Shown here piece after piece: positions 4,725 to 11,600 of a stretch of DNA of 13,649 bases. Source of the stretch: JALYQB01 sp035640155. Its GTDB lineage: Bacteria; Actinomycetota; Actinomycetes; Mycobacteriales; Pseudonocardiaceae. The first letter of the stretch is position 1, and each line of letters starts with the position of its first letter. A program made the translations under genes and the position numbers. The notes beneath the pieces were generated by a model. It was not told where the DNA came from, did not search any database, and saw nothing but the letters and a program-made list of their open reading frames with translations. The DNA is taken from assembly GCA_035640155.1 (NCBI GenBank), contig DASQWR010000114.1:1-13649 (forward strand), given 5' to 3'.

Positions 4725-6617
4725 GCGGGACGCATCCGGAACTCCGACATCGCAGAGGTGCGTGAGCGCAACCGGATCGACGAGGTGATCGGCGACTACG
4801 TGGCGCTGCGCCGTGCTGGGGCCGGGTCGCTGAAGGGCCTGTGCCCGTTCCACGACGAGAAGACGCCGTCGTTCAACGTGCGGCCCGCGCACGGCACGTT
4901 TCACTGCTTCGGCTGCGCCGAAGGCGGTTCCGTCGTCGACTTCCTGATGAAGATCGAGCATCTGGGATTCGTCGAGGCGGTCGAGCGGCTCGCCGACCGA
5001 GTCGGCATCCGGCTCACCTACGAGGGCGGCGGCTCGTCGGTGCAGCGCGACCGCGGCACCCGCTCCCGTTTGGTGGAGGCGAACAAGCTCGCCGCCGAGT
5101 TCTACGCCGAGCAGCTGCGATCGGCCGAGGCGCGCCCGGCGCGGGACTTCCTCGCCGAGCGCGGCTTCGACCAGGCAGCGACAGTCGACTTCGGGTGCGG
5201 GTTCGCGCCGGCGAGCTGGGACTCGTTGACCAAGCACCTGCTCGGGCGCGGCTTCGAGCTCGCCGAGCTGTACCAGGCGCAACTCGCCAAGGAGGGGCAG
5301 CGGGGACCGATCGACCGGTTCCACCGCCGGTTGCTCTGGCCGATTCGCGACCTCGGCGGGGACGTCGTCGGCTTCGGCGCGCGGCGGCTGTTCGACGACG
5401 ACCGGATCGAGGCCAAGTACCTCAACACCAGCGAGAGTCCCGTCTACCGGAAGTCGCAGGTGCTGTTCGGCATCGACAAGGCCAAACGGGAAATCGCCCG
5501 GCGGCACCAGGTGGTGGTCGTGGAGGGCTACACCGACGTGATGGCGATGCATCTGTCCGGGGTGCCCACGGCGGTGGCCTCGTGCGGCACCGCGTTCGGC
5601 ACCGAACACATCTCGGTGCTGCGCCGGCTGCTGATGGACGACGACGCGTTCCGCGGCGAGGTGATCTTCACCTTCGACGGGGACGAGGCGGGGCAGCAGG
5701 CGGCGCTCAAGGCGTTCGACGACGAGCAGCGCTTCGCCGCGCAGACGTTCATCGCGGTCGCGCCGGACGGGAAGGACCCGTGCGAGCTGCGCCAGTCGCA
5801 CGGTGACGCCGCGGTGCGTGACCTGGTGGCACGCCGGCAGCCGCTGTTCACCTTCGCCGTGCGCACCCTGCTGGGCGAGCATGACCTGGACACCGCGGAG
5901 GGGCGGGTGGAGGCGCTGCGTCGCACCGTCCCCCTCGTCGCGCGGATCCGGGACCATGCGTTGCGCGACGAGTACGCCCGTCAGCTCGCCGGCTGGGTGG
6001 GCTGGGAGGACGTCGGCAGCGTGCTGCGTCGGGTGCGGGAGACCTCGGGCGCGCCGGCGGTGGCCCGAAACCGCAGGCGCCCGACCACCGACGAGGCCAC
6101 CGACGAGGCCGCTGGGCAGGGCCCGGTGTTGCCACCACGGCGCGACCCGCGCCTCGACGCCCAGCGCAACGTGCTCAAGGCGGCGCTGCAGCTGCCCGCG
6201 CTGGCCGGTCCGGTGTACGACGCGCTGCCCGAGGAGGCATTCGGGCACCCCGCGTACCGGGCGCTGCACGCCGCCGTGCGCGCGGCGGGCGGCACGGCGA
6301 CAGGACTCTCGGGGCCGGCGTGGATCGAGGCGGTCCGCGCGCACTGCGTCCACCCGACGCTGGTGACGCTGCTCTCGGAGCTCTCCGTCGAGACGCTGCC
6401 GACCCGGGACGAGACCGACGTGCGCTACGTCAACGGGGTGCTGGCCGGGCTGCAGGCGGAGCTGGTGGGGCGACAGGTCGCGGACCTCAAGTCGCGGCTG
6501 CAGCGGCTCTCGCCGTCCGAGGACGCCGACGAGTTCCATCACCTGTTCGGGGACCTCGTCGCGCTCGAGCAGTATCACAAGGCGCTGCGGGAGCAGGCGA
6601 TGGGAGCGCTTGGATGA
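4722..6617 (+). CDS. dnaG: DNA primase
   Basis: DnaG makes the RNA primers for DNA replication at the fork. The 631-residue protein has the CHC2 zinc ribbon with C41 and H44 (GLCPFHDEKTPSF), C62 and C65 (FHCFGCAEGG). The primase core includes FGCGFAPASWDSLTKHL and DRFHRRLLWPIRD. The TOPRIM catalytic residues are E268 (VVVEGYTDVMAMH) and D319/D321 (FTFDGDEAG). A helicase-interaction domain follows a low-complexity linker (RRRPTTDEATDEAAGQG). I chose GTG 4722 (MAGRIRNSDIAEVRE) because homologues begin M-x-G-R-I; GTG 4695, nine codons upstream, is open but lacks conserved residues. The first codons are separated from the divergent sigma-factor start by only 48 nt, so the two genes share a compact promoter region. 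The stop overlaps the next gene as ATGA. Confidence 0.96.
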   Translation: MAGRIRNSDIAEVRERNRIDEVIGDYVALRRAGAGSLKGLCPFHDEKTPSFNVRPAHGTFHCFGCAEGGSVVDFLMKIEHLGFVEAVERLADRVGIRLTYEGGGSSVQRDRGTRSRLVEANKLAAEFYAEQLRSAEARPARDFLAERGFDQAATVDFGCGFAPASWDSLTKHLLGRGFELAELYQAQLAKEGQRGPIDRFHRRLLWPIRDLGGDVVGFGARRLFDDDRIEAKYLNTSESPVYRKSQVLFGIDKAKREIARRHQVVVVEGYTDVMAMHLSGVPTAVASCGTAFGTEHISVLRRLLMDDDAFRGEVIFTFDGDEAGQQAALKAFDDEQRFAAQTFIAVAPDGKDPCELRQSHGDAAVRDLVARRQPLFTFAVRTLLGEHDLDTAEGRVEALRRTVPLVARIRDHALRDEYARQLAGWVGWEDVGSVLRRVRETSGAPAVARNRRRPTTDEATDEAAGQGPVLPPRRDPRLDAQRNVLKAALQLPALAGPVYDALPEEAFGHPAYRALHAAVRAAGGTATGLSGPAWIEAVRAHCVHPTLVTLLSELSVETLPTRDETDVRYVNGVLAGLQAELVGRQVADLKSRLQRLSPSEDADEFHHLFGDLVALEQYHKALREQAMGALG

Positions 6618-7156
6618 GCGTCTGGCGCCGGCTCGTGTCCCTGCTCTCGGGGCGACCCGAGCTGCCGGCGGGATTTCCCGGACGCCTCGACGGCGAGGAG
6701 CAGGTGCTGGCGGTGGCCGCGCTCGCCCGCGGCGGGCACCTCGTGCTCACCCAGCTCGGCCTGTGGGTGCCCGAGGGCGGGCAGGCGCGGCGGATCGGCT
6801 GGCAGTGGGTCAGCAAGGCGGTGTGGGACCGCAGCGCGCTCGTGCTCACCGAAGCGGTGCCCGACGGCGACGCCGGAGAGGCGGTGCTGCTGGCCGACCG
6901 GCGCCCACAGCGGTTCGTGCTCGCTGACCCCGGCAGGGTGCCCGAGCTGGTGCGGACCCGGATCGCCGGGTCGATCCATTCCAGCCAGCACCGCGAGCTG
7001 CCCGGTGGCGGCGCGTGGTTCGTGCAGCGCAAGGTGCCGGGCCGGGACGGGGTGGTGCTCCAGGTGCGGCCCGACCCGGGAACGGACCGCGGGACGGTGC
7101 GGGCCGTCACGGCCGAGATCGCGGCTCGCTGGCGGCAGGCGCGCTCCCAGCAGTGA
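6614..7156 (+). CDS. Conserved actinobacterial protein of unknown function, downstream of dnaG
   Basis: The 180-residue product begins MSVWRRLVSLLSGRPELP at ATG 6614, which overlaps the dnaG stop by 4 nt, so translation is probably coupled. It is rich in Trp and beta-type alternation: LVLTQLGLWVPEGG, IGWQWVSKAVWDRSALVLTEAV, and GGAWFVQRKVPGRDGVVLQV. It ends in a charged helix (AEIAARWRQARSQQ). I see no signal peptide, membrane span or catalytic motif. The pattern suggests a compact beta-rich fold, possibly a PH-like or split-barrel domain, but I cannot assign it. Its fixed position after dnaG may mean co-regulation rather than a role in priming. Confidence 0.8.
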   Translation: MSVWRRLVSLLSGRPELPAGFPGRLDGEEQVLAVAALARGGHLVLTQLGLWVPEGGQARRIGWQWVSKAVWDRSALVLTEAVPDGDAGEAVLLADRRPQRFVLADPGRVPELVRTRIAGSIHSSQHRELPGGGAWFVQRKVPGRDGVVLQVRPDPGTDRGTVRAVTAEIAARWRQARSQQ

Positions 7157-7191
7157 CCGGTATCTGGGTTTCATCGTGACCGGGATCTGGG
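7153..7191 (+). repeat. Near-perfect direct duplication of the tam start region
   Basis: GTGACCGGTATCTGGG (7153-7168) and GTGACCGGGATCTGGG (7176-7191) differ at one base and lie 23 bp apart. The first copy overlaps the stop of the upstream gene and opens an 8-codon minicistron (MTGIWVSS). The minicistron's TGA at 7177-7179 overlaps the real GTG start of tam. Confidence 0.8.
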
Positions 7192-7940
7192 ACCCAGCGA
7201 GCTACCAGGAGTTTGACGACCACCGCGCCCGGCCGTTCCGCGACCTGCTGGCCAGGGTCGCCGCGAACCGGCCGCGCCGGGTCGTCGACCTTGGTTGCGG
7301 ACCGGGTACGCGCACGGTGGAGCTCGCGGCACGCTGGCCGGATGCCGTGCTCGAGGCACTGGACAGCTCGCCGGAGATGGTCGCCGAGGCCCGGGCAGGT
7401 GGCATCGACGCTCGGCTCGTCGACGTGCGGGCCTGGTCCCCGGCGGGGGATACCGACGTCGTCGTCTGCAACGCCGTGCTGCAGTGGGTGCCCGAGCACA
7501 TCGACCTGCTGCCGGGCTGGCTGGCCGCGCTGCCGGCGGGGGCGTGGTTCGCGATGCAGGTGCCGGGCAACTTCGCTGCTCCCTCGCACGTGCTGGTCCG
7601 CGAGCTGGCTGCAGAGCGGCCGTGGGTGCAGCGGGTGCCGCCGCTGCGGGAGGACCCGGTGCTCGACCCGGCCGGCTACGCCGAGCTGATGGCTGCGGCG
7701 GGATGCCGGACCGATGCCTGGGAGACGACCTACCTGCAGCGCATGGAGGGAGACGACCCGGTGCTGACCTGGATCAGCGCGACCGCACTGCGACCGGTCC
7801 GTGCCGCGCTGCCCGACGCGGAGTGGGACCGCTTCCGCGCCGAGCTGGCCCCGCGGCTGAGGCAGGCCTATCCCCGCGCGCGCGACGGCTCGACATGGTT
7901 CCCGGTCCGGCGGGTGTTCGCCGTGGCGCAGCGACCGTGA
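7176..7940 (+). CDS. tam: Trans-aconitate 2-methyltransferase
   Basis: Tam methylates trans-aconitate with S-adenosylmethionine, disarming an inhibitor of aconitase in the citric-acid cycle. The 254-residue length fits the family (about 250-260). The opening MTGIWDPASYQEFDDHRARPF is close to the family consensus, in which W-D-P-x-x-Y-x-x-F-x-x-x-R-x-R-P-F is diagnostic. SAM motif I is VVDLGCGPGTRT (36-47), the acidic ribose-binding residue is Asp63 in EALDSSPEM, and VCNAVLQWVPEH is the motif IV equivalent. MQVPGNFAAPSH follows. GTG 7176 is fixed by the conserved N-terminus; it has no clear Shine-Dalgarno, so reinitiation after the upstream gene or its minicistron is likely. It is the last gene of the dnaG unit. 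Confidence 0.9.
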   Translation: MTGIWDPASYQEFDDHRARPFRDLLARVAANRPRRVVDLGCGPGTRTVELAARWPDAVLEALDSSPEMVAEARAGGIDARLVDVRAWSPAGDTDVVVCNAVLQWVPEHIDLLPGWLAALPAGAWFAMQVPGNFAAPSHVLVRELAAERPWVQRVPPLREDPVLDPAGYAELMAAAGCRTDAWETTYLQRMEGDDPVLTWISATALRPVRAALPDAEWDRFRAELAPRLRQAYPRARDGSTWFPVRRVFAVAQRP

Positions 7941-7968
7941 TCACTGCGACAGGCCGCGAGTGATCACG
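7936..7968. terminator. Bidirectional terminator between tam and the YtxH-like gene
   Basis: CGTGATCACT (7936-7945) pairs perfectly with AGTGATCACG (7959-7968) over a 13-nt loop, and outer bases extend the stem imperfectly (GCAGCG with CGCTGC). It overlaps the tam stop codon and sits just before the end of the convergent minus-strand gene. Confidence 0.7.
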
Positions 7969-7985
7969 ATCGCGCTGCGGTCCTG

Positions 7986-8162
7986 CTACTGGCGTCCGCC
8001 GATAGCTTCGTTGACCTTCGCCCGGGCCGCCTCGGTGGCCTCCTGCACCGCCTCCTGGTCGACGAGCTGGTGCCAGTACGCCAGGATCTCCTCGTACCGC
8101 TCCCGGCCGGCCTTGGTACCGAGCACGTACCCGGTCGCAGCTCCCACCAAGAACATCAGCAT
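7986..8162 (-). CDS. YtxH-like small membrane-associated protein (58 aa)
   Basis: From ATG 8162 the protein is 58 residues. It has a short hydrophobic N-terminal segment (MLMFLVGAATGYVLGTKAGRE), then R-Y-E-E-I and an amphipathic helix (ALA/E-rich, QEAVQEATEAARAKVNEAI). The G-A-A-x-G-Y-V-L-G-x-x-A-G-R-E-R-Y-E motif is typical of YtxH-domain and related actinobacterial envelope-stress proteins. I placed the start at 8162 because AGGAGG lies six bases upstream (plus-strand 8169-8174); longer frames to 8246 lack conserved residues. One membrane anchor with a cytoplasmic coiled tail is expected. The function is unknown. Confidence 0.75.
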   Translation of the reverse strand: MLMFLVGAATGYVLGTKAGRERYEEILAYWHQLVDQEAVQEATEAARAKVNEAIGGRQ

Positions 8163-8229
8163 GGCCGTCCTCCTCATGTCATCGGGCGTGGCGGCCCATC
8201 CTGCACCAGCACCCCGGTGGACACCAGGA

Positions 8230-8241
8230 CTGGGTACCCAG
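8230..8241. promoter_or_regulatory. 12-bp perfect palindrome upstream of tRNA-Asn
   Basis: CTGGGTACCCAG is an exact inverted repeat lying between the YtxH-like gene and the tRNA. It overlaps the -35/spacer area of the candidate tRNA promoter, so it could be a regulator-binding site. That role is inferred only from position. Confidence 0.4.
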
Positions 8242-8250
8242 ATCATGCGA

Positions 8251-8256
8251 TATGGT
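8251..8256 (+). promoter_or_regulatory. Candidate -10 element of tRNA-Asn
   Basis: TATGGT fits TANNNT and lies 43 bases before the tRNA 5' end. The matching -35 is weak (GACTGG around 8228-8233). This is the best promoter I can find for the tRNA. Confidence 0.4.
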
Positions 8257-8299
8257 GGACCGCGTTCGGCCGGAGGGCGTCAGCTCCCGGCCGGTGCCT

Positions 8300-8372
8300 T
8301 CCTCCGTAGCTCAATTGGCAGAGCATGCGACTGTTAATCGCAGGGTTGTTGGTTCGAGTCCAACCGGGGGAG
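8300..8372 (+). tRNA. tRNA-Asn (anticodon GUU)
   Basis: All four arms fold. The acceptor stem TCCTCCG (8300-8306) pairs with CGGGGGA (8365-8371), including one T-G wobble. The D-arm is GCTC/GAGC. The anticodon stem TGCGA/TCGCA encloses loop CTGTTAA with anticodon GTT at 8333-8335. The variable loop is five bases. The T-arm GTTGG/CCAAC has loop TTCGAGT. The discriminator is G at 8372. The CCA end is not encoded, so it is added after transcription. Confidence 0.97.
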
Positions 8373-8397
8373 CATCATCGAAGATACAAGATCGACC

Positions 8398-8437
8398 GGT
8401 AGGGCCGCCGGGAGCACCGGACGAGGATGGCCCTGCC
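8398..8437 (+). terminator. Hairpin downstream of tRNA-Asn
   Basis: GGTAGGGCC (8398-8406) pairs with GGCCCTGCC (8429-8437) with one wobble. A small inner hairpin CCGG/CCGG (8408-8411 with 8417-8420) lies in the loop. Its place 26 nt after the tRNA makes it the likely transcript end. No U-tract is present. Confidence 0.5.
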
Positions 8438-8561
8438 CTCCCTCGCGCTGGTCTTCGGCCGACGGTGGTTACATCGGGCGGCTGGTCGCCGTCGCCCGCC
8501 GGCTGCTGCGGACCGCATCCGGCCGCCAATCCTGGCAATGATCACCTTCCTCAACACGCTC

Positions 8562-9038
8562 TCAGGCACCTTCGACCGATCCTGGCGGTAGGAAGTCCAC
8601 GTCGCACAAGGCGGACAGTCGCACGGCCTCAACCGGGTCCTCGAGGTTGTGCAGCTTGTCGAACAGTTCGGCGAGACGACCCGCCGGGCTCACCCAGAAC
8701 AGTCCTCGTGTGTTGTCCTCGCTGCGGTTGTAGTAGGCGTGCGGGAGGTTCCTCGGCATTCGTACGGTGTCTCCAGGGCCTGCGGTCTCCCACTTGCCGT
8801 CGAGGTAGAGGGTGAACACGCCATCGAGAACGTAGATGTGCTCGTCCTGGGTCGGATGCACGTGCGGCGGTACACCGGTCCCGGGCGGGTCGAATGTCTC
8901 GAACGCGAAGCTCGATTCGCTTGCCGCCTTCATGTAGTAGGTGTGCCCGAGCACGTTCCACACCCTCTTGTGCATACCCTCCTTCGCGAGCGTGATGCCC
9001 TTGGGCAGCGGGCCGAGCACAATCTCCTCGCCGGTCAC
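8562..9038 (-). CDS. Single-domain cupin protein
   Basis: The 158-residue protein starts at GTG 9038 with GGAGG four bases upstream (plus-strand 9042-9046). Cupin motif 1 is complete: G55 ... H59-x-H61-x4-E66-x6-G73. Motif 2 fits G89-x5-P95 ... H100-x3-N104. The metal ligands are therefore H59, H61, E66 and H100. The rest of the chain (RLAELFDKLHNLEDPVEAV) resembles quercetin-dioxygenase-like cupins with a short helical tail. The likely role is metal-dependent oxygenase, isomerase or sugar/ligand binding; the substrate cannot be told. It stands alone, convergent with the tRNA and with no close operon partner. Confidence 0.85.
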   Translation of the reverse strand: MTGEEIVLGPLPKGITLAKEGMHKRVWNVLGHTYYMKAASESSFAFETFDPPGTGVPPHVHPTQDEHIYVLDGVFTLYLDGKWETAGPGDTVRMPRNLPHAYYNRSEDNTRGLFWVSPAGRLAELFDKLHNLEDPVEAVRLSALCDVDFLPPGSVEGA

Positions 9039-9366
9039 GGCACCTCCTTGCGCTGGTTCGCTGTCTCTGCACTCTCCCCCATCCCGCACCAGATGTACAC
9101 TGGCGCTCGCACCCTTCGACGCCGGCAGATCCTCTGATAGAGCGACGAATGGCAGTCCAGTGCGGCGATCCGGTCGTGATCACGCCCGGTGCCGTGCTGT
9201 GCAGATTTGACCGTCCGTCGCGGTCGTCGAGGCGGTCAGGACGACGAGGATGTCGGGGACTGACGGACCAGCGGGCAAGATCGGAGACACGCGTTACCAA
9301 CAGGAAGCGGTGAGCTTTGGCAGGGTGACGCGAGACCGAGCGAGCATTTGCGTCCGGGAGCGCGAC
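9039..9366. other. Intergenic region, 328 bp, no gene seen
   Basis: This stretch separates two minus-strand genes. I find no ORF with a ribosome binding site and family features. It contains the Shine-Dalgarno and presumably the promoter of the cupin gene, and a 10-bp palindrome CGTGATCACG at 9175-9184. The same core forms the arms of the tam terminator. It also holds a long-range inverted pair GTCCGTC/GACGGAC between about 9212 and 9270. The part after 9280 is locally less GC-rich, which could mean decayed sequence. Confidence 0.5.
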
Positions 9367-9579
9367 CTACTCGCGGCGTTCGAGGGAGTCGCCCATCAGC
9401 CAGAGGGTGGGGGGCCACAGCCCGACGAACAGGGCCCGGCGCTCGGCGTTACCCCGCTCGTCCTGGTCGACGGTCTTGGCCCTGATCCACAGGCCCACAC
9501 ACAGCAGCACCCCGCCGAGCGACATGACGTGCAGGTGCGAGCCGCGCAGTCCCGCCGAGTACATGAGTCGCGTGACCAT
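9367..9579 (-). CDS. Small hydrophobic conserved protein (70 aa)
   Basis: The product begins MVTRLMYSAGLRGSHLHVMS at ATG 9579. Its stretch GGVLLCVGLWI could be one membrane segment, and FVGLWPPTLWLMGDSL near the end a second. The L-x-Y-S-x-G-L-R-G-S-H-x-H-V-M-S-L-G-G start recalls unannotated small membrane proteins of actinomycetes; no function is known to me. ATG 9564 is an alternative start. No Shine-Dalgarno is seen. A TACCGT (-10-like; plus coordinates 9586-9591) ends six bases before the ATG, which suggests leaderless expression. A perfect 7-bp inverted repeat (9571-9588) covers the start codon. It is divergent from the DUF1990-like gene. Confidence 0.65.
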   Translation of the reverse strand: MVTRLMYSAGLRGSHLHVMSLGGVLLCVGLWIRAKTVDQDERGNAERRALFVGLWPPTLWLMGDSLERRE

Positions 9580-9588
9580 CCGGTCACG
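9571..9588. promoter_or_regulatory. Inverted repeat over the start of the small hydrophobic gene
   Basis: CGTGACC (9571-9577) and GGTCACG (9582-9588) are perfect inverted copies separated by ATCC. They span the start codon and the candidate -10 of the minus-strand gene. This could be an operator or an RNA hairpin that hides the start. Confidence 0.4.
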
Positions 9589-9674
9589 GTACACAGCGCC
9601 GGGTAGGTTCTGGTCAGGACCGGGTACAGGTACCGATGCCGTCCCACCTCCCGGACCGCGGAGTGGAGGATCCC

Positions 9675-11081
9675 GTGCCCCGCCGACCGACGCTCGCCAA
9701 GCGAATCGCAACTGCGTCTGTCTGGCCCGTCGGAATCGCCCTGACCTCCTGGCACTACCTGTGGCGCACCACCCCCCTGCATCGACGAGAGCTGCCCGGC
9801 CTGGAGCGGGAGGACTCGCCTCCGCCGCTGCCCTCAGGCGTGCCTTGCGACGAGCTTCAGCCGGCGGAGCAGGGTGTCGGCCCCCTGTTTCGCCGCCGCT
9901 ACTGCACGCGCATCCGGGATGCGAAGTCCTCAGCCGAGGAGCTCATCGGCCTCATCGGCGCCAACCCCAACCGGGTGGCGCCCACGGAGTTCGCTCGCTT
10001 CACCAAGGTCAAGGGCGACAAGGGCGAGCTGCGGGTGGGAGACGAGTTCGCCGTGCGGATGCCGGGGCCCTGGGACGGCCCGGTGCGGGTGGTGGAGGTG
10101 ACCCCCCGGTCGTTCCGCCTGGCCACGCTGGAGGGCCATCTGGAAGCGGGCCAGATCGAGTTTCGGGCGTCGGGAGACGGCGGCGACGTTAAACTGACCA
10201 TCGAGTCCTGGGCTCGCAGCGGTGACAGATTCTCCAAGCTCCTCTACCAGAACCTCCGGATGGCCAAGGAGGTCCAGCTCCACATGTGGACGTCGTTCCT
10301 GGAACGAGCCGCGAGGCGGGTCGGAGGGCGACTCGTGGGTGGGATCGATGTGGAGACTCGCCGAGTGGACGAGGTCGAGGACGGCGGGCGCCCGGTTCGC
10401 GACCCGGACTCCAAGCGCATCCTCGACGAGCTCCACGACAAGACGGTCAACTTCGACGTCGACCGGCGCGCCGACTACACCCCAGAGAACGGCTGGGTCG
10501 TGGACAACTACCGACAGCCCCTTCCCGGTGAGCCGCCCGGACCGCCGGTGCCGGGAGGAAGCTGGGAGGCCGCGCAGCGGCTGATGCGGGACTACGAGTT
10601 CGCCGATCCCACGGTCGTGCGGGCCGTCTACGAGCCTGACAATCCCCTCGACGGGCGCGACATGCTTCTCGAGGCCCGGTTCTACGGATTGCGGTTCCGT
10701 TTCGGCGTGCGAGTCGGGGGTGTGCGCGACGAGACCCGCGACGTGGACGGCCGCACAGTCCGGGTGTGGGGCTGGAACTACCGGACGCTGCAGGGACACC
10801 TCGAGATGGGGCAGATGGACTACGAGGTCTGGAAGTGGCTCGACAGCGGAGACGTCGAGTTCGTCATCTGCCGCTTCTCCCGCCGGGCCTCGGTCCGCAA
10901 CCCCCTCATGCGCCTCGGCCTGTGTCTGTTCGGCCGCTCCCAGCAGGAGAAGTTCGTCGCGCACGCCTGCGAGCGCATGGCCCGGCTCACGGCTGCTGCC
11001 CTCGGTGAGGGCGACTCCGCCGAGAACGTGCCGCGTGTCTCCGACCGGGTCGAGATGCGCTCGGACCGCGATCGGCCCTGA
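9675..11081 (+). CDS. Tandem DUF1990 (UPF0548)-like protein
   Basis: The 468-residue product starts at GTG 9675, with GGAGGA five bases upstream; ATG 9636 is in frame but has no ribosome binding site. Two related halves are visible. The first, about residues 69-215, has GPLFRRRY, MPGPWDGPVRV and RLATLEGHLEAGQIEF, with GHLEAGQ at 154-160. The second, about 297-445, has RDMLLEARFYGLRFRFGVRVG, WNYRTLQGHLEMGQMDYEVWK with GHLEMGQ at 374-380, and DSGDVEFVICRFSRRA. The shared G-H-x-E-x-G-Q followed by an aromatic-rich strand resembles the DUF1990 signature. A charged linker (RRVDEVEDGGRPVRD) joins them. No signal peptide or clear membrane helix is present. Function is unknown. The stop overlaps the next start by one base, so the two are coupled. 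Confidence 0.75.
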   Translation: MPRRPTLAKRIATASVWPVGIALTSWHYLWRTTPLHRRELPGLEREDSPPPLPSGVPCDELQPAEQGVGPLFRRRYCTRIRDAKSSAEELIGLIGANPNRVAPTEFARFTKVKGDKGELRVGDEFAVRMPGPWDGPVRVVEVTPRSFRLATLEGHLEAGQIEFRASGDGGDVKLTIESWARSGDRFSKLLYQNLRMAKEVQLHMWTSFLERAARRVGGRLVGGIDVETRRVDEVEDGGRPVRDPDSKRILDELHDKTVNFDVDRRADYTPENGWVVDNYRQPLPGEPPGPPVPGGSWEAAQRLMRDYEFADPTVVRAVYEPDNPLDGRDMLLEARFYGLRFRFGVRVGGVRDETRDVDGRTVRVWGWNYRTLQGHLEMGQMDYEVWKWLDSGDVEFVICRFSRRASVRNPLMRLGLCLFGRSQQEKFVAHACERMARLTAAALGEGDSAENVPRVSDRVEMRSDRDRP

Positions 11082-11536
11082 TGCAGACGTTCCTGCCCTA
11101 TCCCGACTTCGTGGAGTGCGCCCGGGTCCTCGACGACAGGCGGCTGGGCAAGCAGCGGGTCGAGGTCCTGCAGATCGCCCGGGCCATCACCGTGCCGGGC
11201 TACGGCTGGCGCCACCATCCGGCGGTCGGGATGTGGCGGGGCTACGAGGAGGCCCTCGGGGCCTACGGCATCGCAATCTGCCGGGAGTGGTGCAGCCGGG
11301 GACGGGCCGACACGTGCGACGTCAAGATCTGCGACGAGCTGATCAAACTCGGCATCAGCAGGGTCCGCGACCAGGCAGAGCTGGCAAGAGCCGGCCAGCT
11401 TCCGCCCTGGCTGGGCGACGACAGCTTCCACCGCAGCCACCGGTCGTCGCTGCTGGCCAAGGATCCGTACTGGTACGGCGAGATCTTCACCGACGTCGAA
11501 CCCGGCCTGCCCTACGTCTGGCCTTCCGATGCTTAG
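11081..11536 (+). CDS. MSMEG_6728 family protein
   Basis: The 151-residue product opens MQTFLPYPDFVECARVLDDR, then RLGKQRVEVLQI, GYGWRHHPAVGMWRGYEEALGAYG and CREWCSRGRADTC. These are the features I know from the actinobacterial MSMEG_6728 family. That family is related to the pyrimidine-dimer DNA glycosylase fold (Pyr_excise, T4 endonuclease V-like), in which an all-helical core with clustered Arg and Trp binds DNA. A DNA-repair or nucleotide-related role is therefore an inference, not shown. The ATG overlaps the DUF1990-like stop (TGATG), a tight coupling that suggests a shared pathway or complex. The gene ends 60 nt before vapB. Confidence 0.8.
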   Translation: MQTFLPYPDFVECARVLDDRRLGKQRVEVLQIARAITVPGYGWRHHPAVGMWRGYEEALGAYGIAICREWCSRGRADTCDVKICDELIKLGISRVRDQAELARAGQLPPWLGDDSFHRSHRSSLLAKDPYWYGEIFTDVEPGLPYVWPSDA

Positions 11537-11585
11537 TCTGGTGCCGAAACCTAGCGCAACGCTCATCGACACCAGTGCTAAGTGC

Positions 11586-11600
11586 CATGATGTTGTTGTG
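11586..11600 (+). promoter_or_regulatory. Candidate -10 and leaderless start of vapB
   Basis: CATGAT (11586-11591) is one base from TATGAT. Its 3' edge lies six bases before the GTG at 11598, and no Shine-Dalgarno is present. Directly upstream are two 7-bp near-repeats, AGTGCTA and AGTGCCA (11574-11580 and 11581-11587), possible contacts for VapB autorepression. Confidence 0.4.

Noticed and set aside
4701..6578. A 625-codon minus-strand frame opposite dnaG
   Set aside because: It mirrors dnaG codons, has no recognisable domain, and dnaG is certain. Length alone is not evidence in such GC-rich DNA.
8311..8538. Minus-strand frame with a VGLEPTT-like stretch over the tRNA
   Set aside because: This is the well-known false translation of the antisense strand of a tRNA gene.
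8300..9300. tRNA-Asn 3' end as an integration site for a genomic island
   Set aside because: No integrase is seen and I found no repeat of the tRNA 3' end further right. The tRNA looks intact and followed by its own hairpin.
9250..9606. A 118-codon plus-strand frame over the small hydrophobic gene
   Set aside because: It lacks conserved features and a ribosome binding site. The minus strand carries the patterned MVTRLMYSAGLRGSH protein.
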